A DNA stretch of 64,000 nt from SB11 sp965222995. Lineage in GTDB: Bacteria > Bacteroidota > Bacteroidia > UBA8524. The stretch spans positions 62,001 to 126,000 of the forward strand of contig OZ244977.1 in assembly GCA_965222995.1 (NCBI GenBank). Direction: 5' to 3'. The notes beneath the pieces are model-generated. The model had not been told where the DNA came from. It saw only the letters and a list, made by a program, of their open reading frames with translations, and ran no database searches. Both the position numbers and the translations under genes were made by a program. Below are positions 8,879 through 16,578 of the stretch, in pieces. Each line of letters starts with the position of its first letter. The first letter of the stretch is position 1.

Positions 8879-9652
8879 ATGAAAAGAGGCGAGAAATTAT
8901 GGACGAGAGACCAACTAATTATTGCGTTATACTATTACTGTAAAACTCCTTTTAATAAAGTAACAGATAGGCATCCATTTGTAATTGAAGCGGCTAATTT
9001 GGTAGGTAGAAGTACAGGGGCAATAAAAAGGAAAATGGGAAACTTAGGAAGTCTCGACCCTGAATTAAAGAAAAGGGGTATAAGAGGGCTTGGCAATAGA
9101 AGCAAACTTGATGAGGAGGTTTGGAATTATTATTATCAAGTAAAATGGTATGGGTTAGCAGAAGATGCAGAACAGTTGATTTCTAATATTAAGGGCGTAG
9201 AATTAGAGAAAAGTATAAATATTGATGTATCAGACTTAACTGAAGGAAAAGAGAAATTAAGAGAAATAAAGGTTAGAATAAATCAAAATTTTTTTCGTGA
9301 TACAATATTAGCCTCGTATAATAATAAATGTGCCATAACAGGCTTGCCAGCAAAGGAGTTGTTGATAGCAAGCCATATTAAGCCTTGGGGAAAAGATGAG
9401 AAAAATAGGCTTAACCCTTCAAATGGAATCTGCTTAAATGCTTTACATGATAAAGCATTTGATAGGGGGTTAATTACGATAACACCCGACTATAAAATCA
9501 AAGTTTCAGAAAGTATTTTTGATTTAGAAAAAGAAAAATCTGTCAAAAGGGATTTTATAAAATACCAAGATAAGAAAATAGTTCTACCTAAAAAGTTTTT
9601 TCCAGAGCAAGAGTTTTTAGAGTATCACAACCAAAATATATTTAAAGGATGA
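8879..9652 (+). CDS. HNH endonuclease (HNH_2-like)
   Basis: A 257-residue protein. The C-terminal half carries an HNH nuclease core: C151 in 'CAITG', 'SHIKPW' with H166, 'NPSNGICLN' with N182, and 'HDKAFDRGLI' with H190. This is the HNH_2 pattern seen in putative restriction enzymes and other defence-type nucleases. The N-terminal ~60 residues (LVGRSTGAIKRKMGNL) look like a helix-turn-helix DNA-binding part. No methyltransferase or ATPase gene is adjacent. It overlaps the next gene by 4 bp (ATGA), suggesting coupled translation. Whether it acts in defence, as a toxin or otherwise is not shown by the sequence. Confidence 0.8.
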   Translation: MKRGEKLWTRDQLIIALYYYCKTPFNKVTDRHPFVIEAANLVGRSTGAIKRKMGNLGSLDPELKKRGIRGLGNRSKLDEEVWNYYYQVKWYGLAEDAEQLISNIKGVELEKSINIDVSDLTEGKEKLREIKVRINQNFFRDTILASYNNKCAITGLPAKELLIASHIKPWGKDEKNRLNPSNGICLNALHDKAFDRGLITITPDYKIKVSESIFDLEKEKSVKRDFIKYQDKKIVLPKKFFPEQEFLEYHNQNIFKG

Positions 9653-9948
9653 ATAATATAAAAGCCCTACAAGTAGAATATTTAAGACCCAATAGAACAA
9701 TAGAAACTATTTTGATTACCGATAGAGATGATGAAAACTTATCAAAACTTGTTTATGTATATAATTATGAAGGAGTGCATTTCAGAGTTTTTAATGAAAT
9801 AGCAGAGATTGCAAGTTTTTTAAACGGCAACTATGATTATGAACTACTTGCTGAATATTCAACTGAAAGGGGATTAGACAATTTTTTAGAACGGTTTAAA
9901 CTTGATTTTAAAATCATGCAATCGCTAAGTCCTTTACAATTAATGTAA
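9649..9948 (+). CDS. Small unknown protein coupled to the HNH nuclease
   Basis: A 99-residue protein not recognised as any family. It has no signal peptide or membrane segment, is rich in acidic and aromatic residues (for example 'ITDRDDENLSKLVYVYNYEG'), and looks globular. The start codon overlaps the nuclease stop (ATGA), so both are made from one mRNA. An immunity or regulatory partner is possible, but only the gene arrangement supports that. Confidence 0.6.
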   Translation: MNNIKALQVEYLRPNRTIETILITDRDDENLSKLVYVYNYEGVHFRVFNEIAEIASFLNGNYDYELLAEYSTERGLDNFLERFKLDFKIMQSLSPLQLM

Positions 9949-9954
9949 GTAGCC

Positions 9955-10035
9955 TCACTCCACCCACTTCTTAAATAGGGGTGCTTTCGCGGCTAATGTC
10001 TATTTGTATTTCGGGTAAGGGTTTTAGGTGCGGTT
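9955..10035 (-). pseudogene. Decayed 3' end of a LytTR response-regulator gene
   Basis: Read on the minus strand this encodes HLKPLPEIQIDISRE, then after a 1-base deletion PLFKKWVE and a TGA stop. The intact regulator that ends at 10295 finishes HLKPLPDVQIDISRE...PLFKKWIE. The DNA match covers ~80 bp with scattered substitutions. Only the C-terminus is present; similarity fades upstream of about 10035. Confidence 0.75.
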
Positions 10036-10039
10036 GCCA

Positions 10040-10066
10040 GTCATTCAGAATTTAGTTCGGAATCTG
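10040..10066 (+). repeat. Dispersed palindromic repeat (GTCATTC...GGAATCTG type)
   Basis: Imperfect palindrome GTCATTCAGAATTTAG/TTCGGAATCTG, nearly identical to the copy at 30915-30943. The gene-poor stretch 9949-10294 (346 bp) otherwise holds the LytTR remnant, C-rich/G-rich repeat fragments around 10083-10140, a TTCGCAATGACGG fragment at ~10226 and a second repeat at 10249. No gene was found in it. Confidence 0.7.
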
Positions 10067-10248
10067 CGGGCAGACAAAACACCTCCCTTTCTCCCTCATT
10101 AGTCCTTACATAACCATAGCAAGGAGGGAAACCTCACCCACAAGCCCTCGTCATTGAGAGGTCTTTCCGAAGAAATCTTTTAACATAATAGGTAACTGAT
10201 TGCTTCATCAGCCTAAGAATGCTGCTTCGCAATGACGGTGGGGGTGGT

Positions 10249-10275
10249 GTCATACTGAACGGAGTCGAAGTATGG
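10249..10275 (+). repeat. Dispersed palindromic repeat (GTCATACTGA...TCGAAGTATGG type)
   Basis: Imperfect inverted repeat: CATACTGA pairs loosely with TCGAAGTATG. It belongs to the same family as copies at 17522, 24712, 30862 and 32746, which read GTCATCCTGAGC...TCGAAGGGTG. Confidence 0.7.
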
Positions 10276-10294
10276 AAGTGTTGGAAAAAATAAA

Positions 10295-11056
10295 TCACTC
10301 TATCCACTTCTTGAATAGGGGGGCTTTTTCACGGCTAATGTCTATTTGTACATCGGGTAGGGGTTTTAGGTGTAGATGTAGTTTGCCTGTGTAGTCGCTT
10401 CGGTAATTATCTACAGCATTTATATGTATTATACTTTGGCGGTTACTGCGGAAAAACTTTTCAGGCGGTAGTAGCTTTTCTATTTCTTCTAGTGCTTCGT
10501 AGTGGTTTACAATATAGCGTTTCCCCTCAAAGGTGTGGGCGTATATTAGTTCATCTCGCATAAATAAGGCAATCTCATCTATCGCCAAAGGCATTAGCGT
10601 GTTTTTATAGTGTACGGTAAAACGCTCTTTGTGTTTGGGTTTGTATAGTTGTTGTACCAAGCCCTCTAGCTGTTGTGTAAGCTGCGGATTAGCTTCGTTC
10701 TTGTATATTTTTCGGTATTTTTCTACTGCGTTTTTAAGGTCTTCTTCTTCTATGGGTTTTAGCAAATAATCTACACTGTTTACTTTAAAAGCTTTAAGAG
10801 CATACTCGTTATAAGCTGTGGTAAATATTATGGGACACTGTAAATCTGTTTTCTCAAAAATTTCAAAACTGGTGCCGTCACTTAGTTGTATGTCCATAAA
10901 CACTAAATCGGGAGCAGGGTTATTGTTAAACCATTCTACTGCTGTTTTTAAACTATGCAGTATAGTAAGTAGTTCCACATCAGGGCAGCAGCGTGCCAGT
11001 TGATTTTTAAGGTCTGTGGCTATAAGTTTTTCGTCTTCTACAATTACAACTTTCAT
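10295..11056 (-). CDS. LytTR-family response regulator
   Basis: A 253-residue protein. The receiver domain (residues 1-120) has acidic residues E7, D8 and E9, phosphoacceptor D55 in 'LVFMDIQLSDG', and a 'TTAYNEYALKAF' segment ending in the conserved K of 'DYLLKPIE'. A linker leads to a LytTR DNA-binding domain (about 145-253; 'FFRSNRQSIIHINAV'). It lies 3 nt after the histidine kinase gene and is clearly its partner. It is the last gene of a five-gene operon with a MacAB-like transporter, whose genes it probably controls. A decayed duplicate of its 3' end lies 340 bp away. Confidence 0.92.
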   Translation of the reverse strand: MKVVIVEDEKLIATDLKNQLARCCPDVELLTILHSLKTAVEWFNNNPAPDLVFMDIQLSDGTSFEIFEKTDLQCPIIFTTAYNEYALKAFKVNSVDYLLKPIEEEDLKNAVEKYRKIYKNEANPQLTQQLEGLVQQLYKPKHKERFTVHYKNTLMPLAIDEIALFMRDELIYAHTFEGKRYIVNHYEALEEIEKLLPPEKFFRSNRQSIIHINAVDNYRSDYTGKLHLHLKPLPDVQIDISREKAPLFKKWIE

Positions 11057-11059
11057 GGT

Positions 11060-12109
11060 CTAATCTATAAGGGGAACATCAACAGCAAAATAATCGGGGG
11101 TATTGTGCACTCGGGCGTCTTTACCTGTGGTATAATGGTATAACGAGGTAAGGTTATTTAGCCCTCTTTTGTGGCTGCCTTCTACTTGTGTTTTAGGCTG
11201 TTGGTTATTTTTTACGGTTAAAAAACCGTCTTCTGTATAAATATCAATTATTAATGCACTATCCTCAAAAGTACTGTTGTGCTTAATCGCGTTTTCTATA
11301 AGTATTTGTAATGTAACGGGTATTATTTTTAATCGCTTTTCAGCAGCGTTAATATTAATATTTACTTCTAATCCGTCGCCAAAACGGGTTTGCAATAGTG
11401 AGATATAGTTTTGTACGAAGCTTACTTCTGTTTCTAGTGATACAGGATCGTTCTCGTTATTTTCTAATACATAGCGATATACTTTTGAGAGTTGCTTAAG
11501 GAATTTGGAGGCTAAATCAGGGTTTTCATAAATAAGGCTATTAAGCGAGGATAAACTATTGAATAAAAAATGAGGGTTTAACTGGTTTTTTAAATTCTCG
11601 AAATGGGCTAATGACTTTTCTTTTTCTAATCGTTCTTGACGTAGTAGCGATTTTTTCCACTCAATAAAAAAGTGGTTACCTATTAGCCCTCCATTAGCGG
11701 CTAGATTAATAAGTATATAGGTAGTAAAAGCCGATACATACATTTCTGTTGTAAGTTTTATGGGCGAAATAAGTGGGGCTACGCCAAAAATCATAATGGA
11801 TAAAATGGCAAACAGTTCTATTTGCCCAATAACTAGTTGTGTTATAATTCTTTTTTGTACTCCTTGCGAGTAGGGCATTTTTTTATTGAGGTAGGAGTTT
11901 ATTTTCTCAAGAGTATACCAAAGTAAAGAAATGATAAATAGACTTATTGAGAATGTAGCTAAATGTTCTTGCCAGGTAAATAGGTGCGAGAAGAATATAT
12001 AACGTACTACTAACCCCAGTAGCCCCAAACCTAGAACTATTGCTGCACGAAGCGCTAAGGTTCTTTGGCGCTTATTCTTCAAAAAACTCGCGGTTAATAA
12101 TTTCTCCAT
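11060..12109 (-). CDS. LytS-type sensor histidine kinase (His_kinase family)
   Basis: A 349-residue protein. Four hydrophobic segments (about 20-40, 50-66, 90-115, 122-145) form a membrane sensor without a large external domain. A coiled linker follows, then the His_kinase motif 'QLNPHFLFNSLSSLNSL' with phosphoacceptor H180, and an HATPase with N-box 'ILIENAIKHN'. It overlaps the ABC ATPase gene by 38 bp. The overlap is long, but no later ATG precedes the first membrane helix. The stop lies 3 nt before the regulator start. Sensing through the membrane helices or through the co-encoded transporter, as in other transporter-linked kinases, is inferred. Confidence 0.88.
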   Translation of the reverse strand: MEKLLTASFLKNKRQRTLALRAAIVLGLGLLGLVVRYIFFSHLFTWQEHLATFSISLFIISLLWYTLEKINSYLNKKMPYSQGVQKRIITQLVIGQIELFAILSIMIFGVAPLISPIKLTTEMYVSAFTTYILINLAANGGLIGNHFFIEWKKSLLRQERLEKEKSLAHFENLKNQLNPHFLFNSLSSLNSLIYENPDLASKFLKQLSKVYRYVLENNENDPVSLETEVSFVQNYISLLQTRFGDGLEVNININAAEKRLKIIPVTLQILIENAIKHNSTFEDSALIIDIYTEDGFLTVKNNQQPKTQVEGSHKRGLNNLTSLYHYTTGKDARVHNTPDYFAVDVPLID

Positions 12110-12761
12110 CTTGCATTACTATAGTACGGTCTGAGTTTTGGGCAAACTCCCTATCGTGCGTTACGGCTATTATCGTTTGGTTATACTCTTGGGTTAACTC
12201 CTTAAATATATCAAAAACTATTTGAGTATTTTTTGTGTCGAGGTTTCCTGTGGGCTCATCACCCATTATTAGTAAAGGGTCGTTTATTAAGGCACGTGCT
12301 ATGGCTACACGCTGTTGTTGTCCGCCTGATAGTTTTGAGGTAGTTTTTAACGCTTGGTCTTCCATACCCAATAGTTTCAGTTTATCGTAAGCACGCTCTT
12401 TTATTTCTTCTCTGCTATATTTACCTAGCTTTAATGCAGGCATCATTACATTATCTATACTTGTAAACTCGGGTAGCAGAAAATGGAATTGAAAAACAAA
12501 ACCTATTTTCTCATTGCGTATATGCGCCAGTTGATTCTGGGTTTTACCTGTTACCAATTCTTCTGCTATATGTAGGTTACCTTTGTACTCTGTATCCATT
12601 GTAGAGAGGATATACAATAGTGTAGATTTGCCACAACCCGATTTCCCTACCAAGGTTAAAAACTCACCCGAATGCACCTCAAAATTGATGTTATTTAACA
12701 CCCTAAACTCTTGAGGTTGGTAAAAGTACTTGGTTATATTTTCTGCTTTTAAAGCTATCAT
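12072..12761 (-). CDS. ABC transporter ATP-binding protein (MacB/LolD type)
   Basis: A 229-residue single ATPase domain. Walker A GKSGCGKST is at residues 39-47, the signature LSGGQQQR at 144-151, Walker B LLIMGDEP at 163-170 and the H-loop in 'AVTHDREFA'. The family is the MacB/LolD/FtsE class that works with FtsX-like permeases. Together with the permease at 12891 and the lipoprotein adaptor at 14166 it makes a split MacAB-type system. A 129-bp gap with a degenerate palindromic repeat separates it from the permease gene, while its 3' end runs 38 bp into the histidine kinase gene. Confidence 0.93.
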   Translation of the reverse strand: MIALKAENITKYFYQPQEFRVLNNINFEVHSGEFLTLVGKSGCGKSTLLYILSTMDTEYKGNLHIAEELVTGKTQNQLAHIRNEKIGFVFQFHFLLPEFTSIDNVMMPALKLGKYSREEIKERAYDKLKLLGMEDQALKTTSKLSGGQQQRVAIARALINDPLLIMGDEPTGNLDTKNTQIVFDIFKELTQEYNQTIIAVTHDREFAQNSDRTIVMQDGEIINREFFEE

Positions 12762-12813
12762 TTTTTGTTTTTTTGACCACCCTTTCTACCTACTTCAATT
12801 CTTCAATTTCGCT

Positions 12814-12840
12814 CAGATGCTGAAATAAATTTAGCATGAC
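12814..12840 (-). repeat. Degenerate dispersed palindromic repeat
   Basis: On the minus strand it reads GTCATGCTAAATTTATTTC then AGCATCTG, matching the copy at 33057 (GTCATGCTGAACTTGTTTC then AGCATCTG) at most positions. It lies between two genes of the transporter operon. The following ~30 bp (12859-12890) is an AT-rich 'ATTTTCAATTTTCC' type low-complexity stretch. Confidence 0.55.
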
Positions 12841-12890
12841 TTGCAACCGCACAACTAATTTTCAATTTTCCATTCTCAACTTTCAATTTA

Positions 12891-14162
12891 TTATCCTCTT
12901 AAAATAGCAACGGGATCTACTTTAGCAGCTTTGCGTGCAGGGAAATATCCTGCAAAAAAAGTGGTGAGTATGCCAAAAGCTACCCCAAACACATAGTGCT
13001 TTACTTCAAATGCTACAGGGAAATGATCCATGGCTAATACTTCGCCCCCATCAAAAGGAAGAGTGCCTAGGTAGTAGCTAATAAAATAGCCGATTATCAA
13101 CCCCAACAGAGCACCAATTACTCCTATAATTATAGCCTGAGTCATGAATATATTTATCACATCTTTACCTGCAAAGCCTTGTGCTTTAAGTATGGCAATG
13201 TCTTTCATTTTCTCGTTAATAGTCATGCTCATAATATTGTAAATACCAAAGCCGGCTACTATTAATAGGGTAGCTACTACCACAAATGTCATAGCATTGC
13301 GGATAACAAAACTTACTAATATGGTAGCATTTGCCGTTTCCCAATCTTCTGATGTAAACCCGAAATTACTGGCGTATTTAGGAGCATACATTTTAGCTTG
13401 ATTAAGGTCTTTAAGCTTTAGGTTAATATCTGTAATGTAACTGCTGCTTTGCCCTAATATTTTCTGTACGGTTTGTAGTGTGGCATAACTACGGCTATTA
13501 TCTATAGCTCCAACGCCAAAAGCATACGTACCTGCTATTTTTAAGGTAAGTGTACCGCCTAGAGGAGTAGAAACTATTACATTATCTCCTTTTTTTACAT
13601 TGAGTTTTTTTGCTAAACCCGTACCCATAAGTATAGCATCGCCTCCTGCTAAAATATCTTCTATTTCACCGCTACGCATTTTAGGTTTCAGGTCGAACAT
13701 CTTATCCTCTGCTATAATATCTACACCAGTAAGTACCCTGTTTATTTGTGTTGGCCCGTAGTTGTAAAATACTTGCGAGCTTACTGTGGGTGATACTGTA
13801 GCCACTTCCGGCAGTTTGCGTAACTGCTCTGCTACATATAGCCCGTTTTTAAGTTTGGGGAGCTCGTTTTTAGGGCGAGGATTGTGGATTATAGTAAGGT
13901 GATTTTCTTTATTGGCGTAGTATTCATCGGTAATGCTTTGTTCGGCTACTTCTACATCATTATACAAACGGATATGCGGGGTAGAGGTAAGCGTAGTTTC
14001 TGACAGGAAATCGTTTATCCCCGTCATAAAACTAATCATAATAATAAACATGGCTATCCCAAAGGTTACCCCTAAAACTGCTACAATAGAGGTCTTCTTC
14101 CGTGAAAGGAGGTGTGTAGTAGCTATATTGAATGACAAATAAGACGGCTTTTTCATACTCAC
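12891..14162 (-). CDS. ABC transporter permease (FtsX/MacB-like)
   Basis: A 423-residue protein. One membrane helix near residues 25-47 is followed by a ~230-residue MacB_PCD periplasmic domain. Three C-terminal helices then form the FtsX domain (about 285-310, 335-365, 385-408), with the typical phrase 'GIYNIMSMTINEKMKDIAIL' between the first two and the closing 'PARKAAKVDPVAILRG'. It starts 3 nt after the adaptor stop and is the membrane partner of the ATPase at 12072. MacAB/LolCDE relatives move lipoproteins, peptides or antibiotics using periplasmic force transmission; the substrate here is unknown. Confidence 0.9.
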   Translation of the reverse strand: MSMKKPSYLSFNIATTHLLSRKKTSIVAVLGVTFGIAMFIIMISFMTGINDFLSETTLTSTPHIRLYNDVEVAEQSITDEYYANKENHLTIIHNPRPKNELPKLKNGLYVAEQLRKLPEVATVSPTVSSQVFYNYGPTQINRVLTGVDIIAEDKMFDLKPKMRSGEIEDILAGGDAILMGTGLAKKLNVKKGDNVIVSTPLGGTLTLKIAGTYAFGVGAIDNSRSYATLQTVQKILGQSSSYITDINLKLKDLNQAKMYAPKYASNFGFTSEDWETANATILVSFVIRNAMTFVVVATLLIVAGFGIYNIMSMTINEKMKDIAILKAQGFAGKDVINIFMTQAIIIGVIGALLGLIIGYFISYYLGTLPFDGGEVLAMDHFPVAFEVKHYVFGVAFGILTTFFAGYFPARKAAKVDPVAILRG

Positions 14163-14165
14163 TAC

Positions 14166-15263
14166 TTATTTGATTATTATTTCTGTATCAGCAGAAATGC
14201 CACTTATTACTTCTGCATATTCAAAATTCTCTATACCTTTTTTAATCTTTACTTTCTCTTCACCATCGGTAGTTTTGGTTAAAACAGAATCTCCTGGTAA
14301 TAAAAGTGTTTTGGGTAGGCATAGCACATCTTTCTTTTCTTGTATAACAATGTTTGCTTCTACATTTGTACCTGAGAATATATTAGGCAATTTATCTACC
14401 ATTGCAGCATCAACCCTAAAGGCAAAATCGCGCTTGTTCATTGCAGGATAGATACGGCTTATTTTTGCTTTAAAAATCTTCTCACCAAAGGTTTCTATTT
14501 GTACTAATACTTCTTGCTCTACTCTAACTTTTTCAATATCACTTTCATCAACACTTAGCTTTAAAATCACATTATCAGCATCGCCAATAATGGCAATAGG
14601 CTCGCCACGACGAACTACTTCGCCCTGTTCTTTTAGTATATCGTAAATACGCCCTTTAGCACTACTTTTTATAAGGTAGTGCGCTACATCGTCTTGTGTT
14701 ACTTTGTACTGACTCTCTGCATTTTGTAACGTTACATATAACTGGTTACGCAAGTTTTTTAAACGAACTTGTGCCGTTTTATAGTCGTTTTTAGTGCTTA
14801 TGTAAGCTAGTTCAAAGCGTTCATAGTCTACTTTTTTAACTGCACCTTGATTGTACAAGCGTTTATAGCGTTTATAATTGGTGCTATCGTTTTGTAGTTT
14901 AACTTCTAGTGTTTTTAGTTGCGTTTTCAGCTCTTGTAGTGCGGGTGAGTTTTCGCCATAGTTTTGGCGAGCAGTTTTGTAAATCTCTTCGCTACTATAT
15001 AATCGAGCTTGGGTAGCATTGCCATCTACTCTAATTAAATCTTGAGAAAGGTTAATGGTATCACCTTCATTCACAAAAATATTGGCAACAGTACCATCTG
15101 CTAAAGAGTAAAGAGTAAACTGATTATTGGGCTCTAAAACTCCGCTAGCATATACTACTTCTGTAATATCTCTTTTTAGGGGTTTTTGAGTAGATATATC
15201 TTCGCCACAGGCGCTTATAAAAAGCGTTAGAACTATTATTATGGCTGTGTTTAAAGTTTTCAT
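14166..15263 (-). CDS. Periplasmic adaptor lipoprotein (HlyD/MacA-like membrane fusion protein)
   Basis: 365 residues from the ATG at 15263. A TTG at 15296 and an ATG at 15293 lie further upstream, but 15263 begins a clean lipoprotein signal with C19 in 'FISACGE'. A short barrel-sandwich segment (DGTVANIFVNEGDTINLSQ) precedes a long alpha-hairpin (about 90-170). The other half of the lipoyl-like domain (IKSSAKGRIYDILKEQGEVV) and beta-barrel domains follow. This is the usual MacA/HlyD order. It is the first gene of the operon: adaptor, permease, ATPase, kinase, regulator. No TolC-like outer membrane gene is nearby. Confidence 0.88.
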   Translation of the reverse strand: MKTLNTAIIIVLTLFISACGEDISTQKPLKRDITEVVYASGVLEPNNQFTLYSLADGTVANIFVNEGDTINLSQDLIRVDGNATQARLYSSEEIYKTARQNYGENSPALQELKTQLKTLEVKLQNDSTNYKRYKRLYNQGAVKKVDYERFELAYISTKNDYKTAQVRLKNLRNQLYVTLQNAESQYKVTQDDVAHYLIKSSAKGRIYDILKEQGEVVRRGEPIAIIGDADNVILKLSVDESDIEKVRVEQEVLVQIETFGEKIFKAKISRIYPAMNKRDFAFRVDAAMVDKLPNIFSGTNVEANIVIQEKKDVLCLPKTLLLPGDSVLTKTTDGEEKVKIKKGIENFEYAEVISGISADTEIIIK

Positions 15264-15388
15264 TATTAGTTTGATAGTACAAATTTTAGACATCAACCTA
15301 AAAAAGAAAAACAGAATTGCTTAACCCCCCAAAATGAGTTTATGAAGCGTTTGTAGCAGAAAATAAGGCGATTAATGAGAAATAGAGG

Positions 15389-15853
15389 TTATTGTGCAGT
15401 GTAGGTCTCAACCGTAGTAACTGTTAAATTAGGACCTGCATTAATATTTTTTATTACCATAGTAGTAGTGGTAATGTTTTCAAGCTGCCAGTTTTTATTG
15501 TTTAGCACCAATGTTTGCTCGTTATCTGCTGTAGACCAGTCAAGGGTTGTTGTTTGTGGTTCGTTTGGACATACATCAGTAGCTTCATCAACAGTATATT
15601 TCTTGTTTTGGGCAAATGCAATAATATTATCCTTAACACAATCAGGTACGTTACTAAAATCTTCTCCGGGAAGACCGTTGCTATAGTCTACTATTTTATT
15701 CGTTAGCTTCCATTTCTCGCCGATTATTGTAAGAGCTTTAGGTCCCGGAAAATGGGTGCCTGTTCTATTTGGGTCTACAGGGTCAGGACTTTCTTCTTTT
15801 TTGCATGCTGAGAATAAAAAAGGAATAAGAAGCAATAAAATTGTTTTCTGCAT
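15389..15853 (-). CDS. Small lipoprotein, possibly lipocalin-like
   Basis: 154 residues from the ATG at 15853, chosen because it opens a lipoprotein signal with C17 in 'LFSACKKEE'; upstream start codons would add a charged N-terminal tail. The mature part has 'GEKWKLTNKIVDY' near the start, two cysteines and a beta-rich C-terminus, resembling the lipocalin-like lipoproteins common in Bacteroidota. It is monocistronic and divergent from mraZ. The assignment to the lipocalin fold is weak. Confidence 0.7.
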   Translation of the reverse strand: MQKTILLLLIPFLFSACKKEESPDPVDPNRTGTHFPGPKALTIIGEKWKLTNKIVDYSNGLPGEDFSNVPDCVKDNIIAFAQNKKYTVDEATDVCPNEPQTTTLDWSTADNEQTLVLNNKNWQLENITTTTMVIKNINAGPNLTVTTVETYTAQ

Positions 15854-16027
15854 TGCATTTCTATTATCAAATTTCATGCAAAACTCTTCAATCTGCCTTA
15901 AAGATCTGAAATCTTTTGTAAACACCATTTCTTCAAACAAAATCTCAATAATTAAAAATCAGTACAAAAACTCCCCACCACGTAAAGCTAATAATAGCAA
16001 GGGTTTTCTCTTGTGGATAAAATAAAG

Positions 16028-16062
16028 TGTGAAAAAGTGGTAGAATATGGGGAAATGTGTCT
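16028..16062 (+). promoter_or_regulatory. MraZ box: 10-bp-spaced TG(G) repeats upstream of mraZ
   Basis: Pentamers TGTGA, TGGTA, TGGGG and TGTCT start at 16028, 16038, 16048 and 16058, exactly 10 bp apart. MraZ from several bacteria binds direct TGGGN repeats at 10-bp spacing upstream of its own gene. The array ends 10 bp before a -7 box, so it overlaps the -33 region, as expected for autorepression. Confidence 0.7.
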
Positions 16063-16072
16063 TTTTATTCTA

Positions 16073-16080
16073 TAATTTTG
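16073..16080 (+). promoter_or_regulatory. -7 promoter box of the dcw cluster
   Basis: TAATTTTG is a perfect match to the Bacteroidota -7 consensus TAnnTTTG and lies 24 bp before the mraZ ATG at 16105. The -33 element is poorly conserved and falls inside the MraZ box. Confidence 0.6.
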
Positions 16081-16104
16081 ACGAAGCCTTTATTAGCGCT
16101 TAGT

Positions 16105-16578
16105 ATGTCAAAGTTTATAGGAGAATATGAATGCAAAATGGATGGAAAGGGCAGAGTTATGCTCCCTGCCAACCTACGCAAACAAATTCCTGATGAAGCT
16201 GGCGATAGACTAGTAGTAAACAGAGGGTTTGATAAGTGTTTAACCATCTACACCAAAGCAGATTGGCAAAAAGAAACCGATAAGCTACAAGGGCTAAACA
16301 CCTTTAATAAAAGAGATAGACTGTTTATCCGCTTGTTTAACAACGGAGCAACAGAAGTACAGATAGATAGTGCAGCAAGGGTACTAATACCCAAAAAACT
16401 GCAAGAGTATGCAGAGCTTGATAATGAGCTGGTGCTATACGCATATGAGAATAAGATAGAAATATGGTCTGCTAAGAACCATGCCGATATGTTCGATATG
16501 GATGCTGACGACTTCTCTGAATTAGCAGAGGAAGTAATGAGCCAGCAAAGCAATACCAAAGGAGGGGATAATGAGTGA
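16105..16578 (+). CDS. mraZ: Transcriptional regulator MraZ
   Basis: 157 residues from the ATG at 16105. A GTG at 16057 in the same frame would put the start upstream of the -7 box. Two tandem AbrB/MraZ-like domains are present: residues 1-55 (FIGEYECKMDGKGRVMLPANLR) and about 75-125 (VQIDSAARVLIPKKLQEYA). The paired DxxGR/DSAAR motifs are diagnostic. MraZ forms ring-shaped oligomers and represses the dcw promoter. It is the first gene of the cluster and overlaps rsmH by 8 bp. Confidence 0.95.
   Translation: MSKFIGEYECKMDGKGRVMLPANLRKQIPDEAGDRLVVNRGFDKCLTIYTKADWQKETDKLQGLNTFNKRDRLFIRLFNNGATEVQIDSAARVLIPKKLQEYAELDNELVLYAYENKIEIWSAKNHADMFDMDADDFSELAEEVMSQQSNTKGGDNE

Noticed and set aside
16057..16104. 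GTG at 16057 as the mraZ start
   Set aside because: It lies upstream of the -7 box and inside the MraZ box; the ATG at 16105 starts the conserved N-terminus.
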